Source: Candidatus Onthoplasma faecigallinarum (lineage in GTDB: Bacteria > Bacillota > Clostridia > Christensenellales > UBA1242). From it: a stretch of DNA of 33,458 nucleotides. Of the stretch, positions 26,461-33,458 are shown piece after piece (position 1 is the first letter of the stretch; each line of letters begins with the position of its first letter). The DNA lies in contig DVMB01000079.1 in the NCBI GenBank assembly GCA_018715225.1, forward strand, positions 1 through 33,458. Direction: 5' to 3'. The notes beneath the pieces were generated by a model. It was given only the letters and a program-made list of their open reading frames with translations. It was not told the origin of the DNA and did not search any database. Made by a program: the position numbers and the translations under genes.

Positions 26461-26489
26461 TTGACAAGGGCTTGATTATTTGGTATATA
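26461..26489 (+). promoter_or_regulatory. Extended -10 promoter of the SpoU methyltransferase gene
   Basis: TTGACA - 17 nt - TATATA with TGG before the -10; 6 nt separate it from the ATG. Confidence 0.68.
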
Positions 26490-26495
26490 TATTAT

Positions 26496-27221
26496 ATGGA
26501 ATTGACGAAACAGGATATCAAAAATCTAAAGGATAAAAGATATAGGCGTGAGCATGGCATTTTTCTAGTAGAGGGAGAGAAATTTTGTCATGATTTGCTA
26601 GATGCAAATGTTGAAATTTTGGCAACTATCACAACAGATAAAGAATTAAAAGGTTTCCCAAATACAATCGTTGTAAACGAGAAAGTCTTATCAAGCATTG
26701 CCACCACCAAGACAAATCAAGATATAGTCTGCGTGGCGAAGATAAAAGAGTTTGATTTGACGGCGAGGGGAAATTCGCTCATCTTGGATAGGTTACAAGA
26801 CCCGGGGAATGTAGGCACCCTCATTCGCTCGGCGAAAGCGTTTGGTTTTGACGATGTATATTTGATAGATTGTGCGGACTCATACAGCGAAAAAGTTGTA
26901 CGCAGTTCGGCAGGCACCGCCTTGAGCATAAGACTACATCAGGTGAGCCTAGAGAATGTAGAGCGTAACAAACCAAAAATTGCAGATGTTTTCATGGTGG
27001 CGGACATGTTTGGTGAGAGTATCACCAAAATTCGTTTGCCAAAAGGACGAATTGCTGTTATAATTGGTAATGAAGGGCAAGGAGTATGTGATGAGCTAAA
27101 ATTTCTTGCCGATCTAACTATAAGTATACCTATGTGCGCTGGCGTTGAGAGCTTGAATGCTGGAGTGGCAGGTAGTATAATTATGCAAAAAATTAGCGAG
27201 GTGAATTGTGTCAGGACATAG
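26496..27221 (+). CDS. SpoU/TrmH-family RNA 2'-O-methyltransferase
   Basis: LDRLQDPGNVGTLIRSAKAFGF, VIIGNEGQGV, ESLNAGVAGSI motifs. Confidence 0.92.
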   Translation: MELTKQDIKNLKDKRYRREHGIFLVEGEKFCHDLLDANVEILATITTDKELKGFPNTIVVNEKVLSSIATTKTNQDIVCVAKIKEFDLTARGNSLILDRLQDPGNVGTLIRSAKAFGFDDVYLIDCADSYSEKVVRSSAGTALSIRLHQVSLENVERNKPKIADVFMVADMFGESITKIRLPKGRIAVIIGNEGQGVCDELKFLADLTISIPMCAGVESLNAGVAGSIIMQKISEVNCVRT

Positions 27222-27942
27222 TAAATGGAATAATATAAAAGGTAGAAAAGAGAAATCGGACGCTGAACGTAGCAAGATATTTACAAAAGTTGGGCGTGAG
27301 ATTATGGTGGCTGTCAAAGAGGGCGGAGCCAACATTGATTCGAATAGCAAACTGAAAATGGCTATAGCGAAAGCAAGGCAATACAACATGCCAAATGATA
27401 GAATCAACAATATAATCAAGAAAAACAGCGAAGTGGATAATTCCAATTTTGTTGAACAGACATACGAAGGATATGGAGTAGGCGGAGTGGCTGTCGTTGT
27501 CAAATGCTTCACTGACAACAAGAATAGGACAAGCAGTGATGTGAGATATGCTTTTGATAAATACGGCGGATCTCTTGGCTCCTCTGGGTGCGTAAGTTAC
27601 ATGTTTGATAACAAAGGCGTGATCGTAGTAGAAAAGAATGAGAAATTTGATGCGGACGCCGCTATGGAACTAGCGATCATGCAGAACGCTATTGATTGTG
27701 AAGATGATGATATATTCACAATCTATACCGAGCCTAGTGCCAACAGCGTGAATGACATGGTGTCGGCTTTTGAGAATGCGGGCTATACAATTTTGTCATC
27801 AGGAGTTGAGATGATACCACAGAATTATGTATCTCTCAGTGCCAGTCAGCGTGAGACGTTTAACAAGATGTTAGACAAATTGAACGAAAATGATGATGTC
27901 ATTGATGTAATATACAATTTAGAGGAAGAAGATGGAAACTAA
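27208..27942 (+). CDS. yebC: YebC/PmpR-family protein (GTG start)
   Basis: MSGHSKWNNIKGRKEKSDAERSKIFTKVGREIMVAVKEGG. Confidence 0.95.
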   Translation: MSGHSKWNNIKGRKEKSDAERSKIFTKVGREIMVAVKEGGANIDSNSKLKMAIAKARQYNMPNDRINNIIKKNSEVDNSNFVEQTYEGYGVGGVAVVVKCFTDNKNRTSSDVRYAFDKYGGSLGSSGCVSYMFDNKGVIVVEKNEKFDADAAMELAIMQNAIDCEDDDIFTIYTEPSANSVNDMVSAFENAGYTILSSGVEMIPQNYVSLSASQRETFNKMLDKLNENDDVIDVIYNLEEEDGN

Positions 27943-28528
27943 TGAATTAGAATTGACGAACATTATTAAAAAATTGAATGACAATAGGAGCAAGTTGTCT
28001 GCATTGTTTTCACTGTACAACAGTTCACTTTTGACGGCGGAAGATGACAGGGCGACGCTTAGTACATATTATGAACAGATGGTAGATTTCAAAAATGACC
28101 TAAATATGATATCTAATGTCATTTACACATCAAAAAAAGATGAACGTCAGGAAGTTTTTTCAAAGAACAAATCAAAGATAAAAAGTTTAGGTAATGAGAT
28201 CAGCAACCTAAATGTGAACTTCAAAGACTCTTGCAATAAATACAAATTGGCTTTGCAAGAATGTGGCTCACTAAAGACTGAATACAAGCACGAAGTCAGC
28301 GAATTGTGCAAGAAATTCAAGTCAAGCATTGATGAAAACACTTCCCCTATAATTATAAAAGGCTTTAAACAACAGGTGAAGATTATCAAAGCGATTTTGG
28401 AAAGGATAGAGATGTTGATAGCAGACTACAATGTGAAGAAAAACAAAGTAGATGAAGACAACGAGCGATTTACCATGTTGTATGAAAGCGTCAATTCTAT
28501 GCTGTCTAGATTGAAAACTATAGCGTAA
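27932..28528 (+). CDS. Uncharacterised coiled-coil protein in the yebC-ruvC interval
   Basis: 198 codons overlapping the end of yebC; Lys/Glu/Asn-rich helical composition; no recognised domain. Confidence 0.75.
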   Translation: METNELELTNIIKKLNDNRSKLSALFSLYNSSLLTAEDDRATLSTYYEQMVDFKNDLNMISNVIYTSKKDERQEVFSKNKSKIKSLGNEISNLNVNFKDSCNKYKLALQECGSLKTEYKHEVSELCKKFKSSIDENTSPIIIKGFKQQVKIIKAILERIEMLIADYNVKKNKVDEDNERFTMLYESVNSMLSRLKTIA

Positions 28529-28535
28529 GGTGGAT

Positions 28536-29021
28536 ATGAAAGTTTTAGGTATTGACCCAGGATATAATATCATTGGATATGGCGTGATAGAGACAGAGGG
28601 TTGCAAGGTCATTGACTATGGTGTGATTACGACCCCAAAGACCATGTCTATCAGCACAAGACTCTATACTATTTATCAAGCGACTTGCGAATTGATGGAC
28701 ACTTTTAGTCCAGAGCAGGTCGCTTTTGAAGAGTTGTTTTTCAACACTAACAATACGACCGCTATTCCAGTTGCTGAAGCGAGAGGGGTGCTGATTGTTG
28801 CGTGCAAGCAGTATACGGACAAATTGTTTGAATATACACCTCTGCAGATAAAACAAGCCCTGACAGGCAACGGGCGAGCAGAGAAAAAGCAGGTACAGTT
28901 TATGGTCAAAAACATTTTAGGCTTAAAGGCTGTACCTAAGCCAGATGATGCAGCAGACGCACTGGCTGTCGCACTCACGCATATGCAGACAAATAGTATA
29001 ATGAGTGACAATTCGATTTAG
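28536..29021 (+). CDS. ruvC: Holliday junction resolvase RuvC
   Basis: LGIDPGYNIIGYGVIE, VAFEELFF, GNGRAEKKQVQ, DDAADALAVALTH. Confidence 0.95.
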   Translation: MKVLGIDPGYNIIGYGVIETEGCKVIDYGVITTPKTMSISTRLYTIYQATCELMDTFSPEQVAFEELFFNTNNTTAIPVAEARGVLIVACKQYTDKLFEYTPLQIKQALTGNGRAEKKQVQFMVKNILGLKAVPKPDDAADALAVALTHMQTNSIMSDNSI

Positions 29022-29055
29022 TTTCATCAATGGTTTTTAAATAAAAGAGAGAATT

Positions 29056-29646
29056 ATGATTGGTTATATACAAGGAATTTTGAAAGAAAAAGATTACAAT
29101 AATGTTACGGTTGATTGCAATGGTATTGGTTATCAAATTATGGTAACTAATAGTTGCATGGCGAATATGCCTGACCTAGAGCAAGAGGTTAAAATTTACA
29201 CATATTTGCATGTTAGAGAAGACGAGATGAGTCTATATGGCTTTGTCAGTCCAGAAGAAAAACGTCTGTTTTTGCAACTCATTACGGTCAGTGGTGTAGG
29301 CAGCAAGACTGCTCTGCAGATTTTGTCGGCAGAACGTATGGGGGCAATCATTAATAGCATAATAAACGAGGACTCGTCAGTGATCGCTTCATGCAAGGGA
29401 ATTGGCAAAAAGGTGGCGGAAAAGATTATTGTTGAATTGAAAGACAAGATTCGTCCACTTGACTATATTTTACCTAATGAATCAATATTTACTCAATCTA
29501 ACGAATTTATTGAAGATGCGGTGGTTGTATTAACTAGTCTAGGGCTTAGCAAAAATCAGGCTAGCAAAATGGCTAGAGAAGTGGCAAAAGAAAATGACAC
29601 TGCTGAAGATATAGTCGCAAAAGTTTTGCACAATATGGGTGAATAG
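29056..29646 (+). CDS. ruvA: Holliday junction DNA helicase subunit RuvA
   Basis: MIGYIQG, YTYLHVREDEMSLYGF, VSGVGSKTALQIL, GIGKKVAEKIIVELKDK. Confidence 0.95.
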   Translation: MIGYIQGILKEKDYNNVTVDCNGIGYQIMVTNSCMANMPDLEQEVKIYTYLHVREDEMSLYGFVSPEEKRLFLQLITVSGVGSKTALQILSAERMGAIINSIINEDSSVIASCKGIGKKVAEKIIVELKDKIRPLDYILPNESIFTQSNEFIEDAVVVLTSLGLSKNQASKMAREVAKENDTAEDIVAKVLHNMGE

Positions 29647-30699
29647 ATGGAAGAGAGAGAAAGATTTATTTCAAGTACAAAGAACATGAGCGATGTAGAG
29701 GTCGAAAATAAATTGCGACCTATGTCTTTCGATGAGTATGTAGGGCAAGAGAAGATAAAATCAAATCTAAAAATCTATATATCAGCAGCGAAGAAAAGGC
29801 ATGAAGCACTTGACCATGTGCTTTTGTATGGTCCACCTGGTTTAGGAAAAACCACCCTGAGCCATATCATAGCCAACGAAATAGGTAGCCAAATCAAAAT
29901 CACCAGTGGTCCAAGTATAGAAAACGCCGCTGACTTGGCTGCAATTTTGACCAATCTAAACGCCAACGATGTGCTGTTCATAGATGAAATTCATAGAATA
30001 TCTAAATCAGTAGAAGAAATTTTGTATCCTGCTATGGAAGATTACGCTCTGGATTTTATTGTTGGGAAAGGCCCTAGTGCTAGAAGTATGCGTCTAAAAA
30101 TTCAACCTTTCACTCTAATTGGTGCGACGACAAAGGCGGGAAACCTTTCTAGTCCGCTTAGAGATAGATTTGGCGTGGTGTGTAGACTCGAGTTGTATTC
30201 AGTGGAAGAGATTGCAACTATCATCAAACGTTCGGCAAAAATCTTGGGAGTGAACATAGATGAAGATGCTACGATCGAGATAGCAAAGCGTAGTCGTGGT
30301 ACGCCAAGGATAGCCAACAGGCTTTTGAAACGAGTGCGAGATTATGTCCAAGTGGAAGATAAGGATACGATTTCGGCTACCGACGCTGTTAAGGCATTGA
30401 CACTCATGGATATTGATGATTTAGGACTCGACTTTACGGACAAACGTGTCTTGTTCTCCATGATAGAAAAATTTGGCGGCGGACCAGTTGGTCTAGAGAC
30501 ATTATCTGCTACGACTAATGAAGAAGTCTCCACTATTGAAGATGTGGTCGAACCATATTTGTTACAATTAGGTTTCATAGTTAGGACAAATAGGGGGCGA
30601 ATGGTTACAAAACTTGCGTATGAGCATTTCAACTTGCCCGTTCCAAAATCCTTACAGACAGAGATAGACGACAATCAAGAAGGGGAAAAAGATGATTGA
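29647..30699 (+). CDS. ruvB: Holliday junction DNA helicase RuvB
   Basis: [55 protein letters not shown]. Confidence 0.97.
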   Translation: MEERERFISSTKNMSDVEVENKLRPMSFDEYVGQEKIKSNLKIYISAAKKRHEALDHVLLYGPPGLGKTTLSHIIANEIGSQIKITSGPSIENAADLAAILTNLNANDVLFIDEIHRISKSVEEILYPAMEDYALDFIVGKGPSARSMRLKIQPFTLIGATTKAGNLSSPLRDRFGVVCRLELYSVEEIATIIKRSAKILGVNIDEDATIEIAKRSRGTPRIANRLLKRVRDYVQVEDKDTISATDAVKALTLMDIDDLGLDFTDKRVLFSMIEKFGGGPVGLETLSATTNEEVSTIEDVVEPYLLQLGFIVRTNRGRMVTKLAYEHFNLPVPKSLQTEIDDNQEGEKDD

Positions 30700-31723
30700 T
30701 TACAAAAAATTGTCAACCTATGATTACTATTTACCAGAAAATTTGATTGCTCAAACACCGTTAGAAAAGAGAGATGAAAGTCGCTTGCTTGTCTTTGATA
30801 GAAAGACAAAGGACATTTATCATAGACATTTCAAAGATATTACATCTTTTTTAAAGAAAGGAGATGTATTGGTACTAAACAATACGAGGGTGCTTCCCGC
30901 ACGTTTGGTAGGCAAAAAGGACACTGGAGCCAGCGTAGAAATCCTACTTCTAAAGAGAAGAAATATGACCGATTGGGAAGTGTTGTTGAAGCCCGCCAAA
31001 AGAGTAAAAATCGGCACAATTTTGACCATTAGCGACGAGTTGAAATGCGAATTGCTAGAAGTGTTAGATGACGGAAACAGAATGGTTAGATTTATCTTTG
31101 ATGGTGTATTTGAAGATATTTTAGATAGAGTTGGCAGTATGCCACTTCCTCATTATATTCATGAAAAATTGAAAGACAAAGAAAGATACCAGACCGTATA
31201 CAACAAGGTAGAAGGCAGTGCGGCAGCACCAACTGCAGGATTGCATTTTACAAATGAATTATTACAAAAGATACGAGATATGGGGGTTGAGATATTAGAA
31301 CTTACTCTAGATGTAGGGCTAGGTACTTTTCGCCCATGCAAAGAAGATGACATCACAAAACACGTCATGCATACTGAACATTATAGACTAAGTCAGGAAG
31401 TCGCAGATAAAATCAACAAGGCAAAAATTGAAAACAGACGAGTGATAGCCGTAGGCACGACAAGCGTTAGGACGTTGGAGACAGTGGCACAAAAGGGTAT
31501 GCCGCTAGAAGCGAGTGAAGGAGACACTAGCATATTTATTTACCCGCCATACAAATTCAAGGTTGTAGACGCATTGATCACAAATTTCCATTTGCCAAAG
31601 AGCACGCTTATAATGCTTGTGAGTGCGTTCGCAGGATACGAAAATACTATGAATATATATGAGACTGCAGTCGAAAATCAGTATAGATTTTTTAGCTTTG
31701 GCGATGCGATGTTTATTGAATAG
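30692..31723 (+). CDS. queA: S-adenosylmethionine:tRNA ribosyltransferase-isomerase QueA
   Basis: [65 protein letters not shown]. Confidence 0.96.
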   Translation: MIDYKKLSTYDYYLPENLIAQTPLEKRDESRLLVFDRKTKDIYHRHFKDITSFLKKGDVLVLNNTRVLPARLVGKKDTGASVEILLLKRRNMTDWEVLLKPAKRVKIGTILTISDELKCELLEVLDDGNRMVRFIFDGVFEDILDRVGSMPLPHYIHEKLKDKERYQTVYNKVEGSAAAPTAGLHFTNELLQKIRDMGVEILELTLDVGLGTFRPCKEDDITKHVMHTEHYRLSQEVADKINKAKIENRRVIAVGTTSVRTLETVAQKGMPLEASEGDTSIFIYPPYKFKVVDALITNFHLPKSTLIMLVSAFAGYENTMNIYETAVENQYRFFSFGDAMFIE

Positions 31724-31740
31724 GACAAAATATTATTTAA

Positions 31741-32877
<1,137 letters not shown>

Positions 32878-32979
32878 ATAAATTTTAATAATTTAATGAT
32901 TTTATTGCTTATTTTTTAAAATTTGACAAAATTGTTGTTTTTTAGCATTATTTTTCTTCAAAATAAAATATAAAATAAA

Positions 32980-33008
32980 TTGACTTAATATTTTTGCTTT
33001 GATATAAT
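32980..33008 (+). promoter_or_regulatory. Extended -10 promoter of yajC
   Basis: TTGACT - 17 nt - TATAAT with TGA before the -10. Confidence 0.75.
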
Positions 33009-33031
33009 AAAACAAAATATAGGGGAGAATT

Positions 33032-33458
33032 ATGGAAATAGTTTTATTGATTATACTTATAGTTTTAGTTGTTGCATTGTTCATTGTAAGTTATATGAAA
33101 AAGAAAAAATATAATAATGAACTTGGGCAAATGCGTGAAGAGTTGAAAGTCGGCGACAAGGTTATGACTGATACTGGAGTTGTTGGCGAAGTTGTTGATT
33201 CTTATATTGAAGACGAATATAAATATTTTGTGCTAAAATCAGGCAAGGGTAACAATGTGGGCTATTTTACAGTACATGCCAATGCTATCTATTATGTTTT
33301 TGGTAAAGAAGAACAACAGGCTCAAGAAAAGAAAGTTTCAATAAAAGTGAATACACCTGAAACAGCAGAAAAACCTGCAACAGAGCAAAAAGCAAATGAA
33401 GCAGAACAAACTGAAGAGAAAAAAGAAGAGAAAAAAGAGAATAGCGAAAAGACAGCAA
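33032..33458 (+). CDS. yajC: Preprotein translocase subunit YajC, truncated by window end
   Basis: Translated by hand: MEIVLLIILIVLVVALFIVSYMKKKKYNNELGQMREELKVGDKVMTDTGVVGEVVDSYIED...; open to the last base; position after tgt. Confidence 0.88.
   Translation, partial: MEIVLLIILIVLVVALFIVSYMKKKKYNNELGQMREELKVGDKVMTDTGVVGEVVDSYIEDEYKYFVLKSGKGNNVGYFTVHANAIYYVFGKEEQQAQEKKVSIKVNTPETAEKPATEQKANEAEQTEEKKEEKKENSEKTA

Overview
Low-GC, Firmicutes/Clostridia-like chromosomal window. Most of it is conserved core gene clusters on the + strand. (1) A pruned division/cell-wall cluster: spoVD-like PBP, murE, mraY, murD, ftsW, murA, ftsQ/divIB, then a separately promoted ftsA-like gene and ftsZ. (2) A convergent NitT/TauT-type ABC transporter on the - strand. 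(3) Small membrane-protein genes and a YtxC-like gene next to a T-box-controlled thrS that encodes a TGS-less ThrRS. (4) A tight four-gene operon: Fe-ADH, class-3-like ALDH, YhhN/TMEM86-type lysoplasmalogenase, and a Pr6Pr/AIG1-like membrane protein. This is the best candidate for an undescribed system, possibly ether-lipid/plasmalogen-derived fatty-aldehyde metabolism. (5) infC-rpmI-rplT with an L20-type leader. (6) An XRE regulator/membrane-protein divergent cassette bracketed by two identical terminator hairpins. (7) An apparently leaderless SpoU methyltransferase gene, then yebC, an unknown coiled-coil gene, ruvCAB, queA, tgt and a yajC truncated by the window end. I saw no CRISPR arrays, rRNA, tRNA or transposases. 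All family calls are from reading motifs in the translations; no searches were run.
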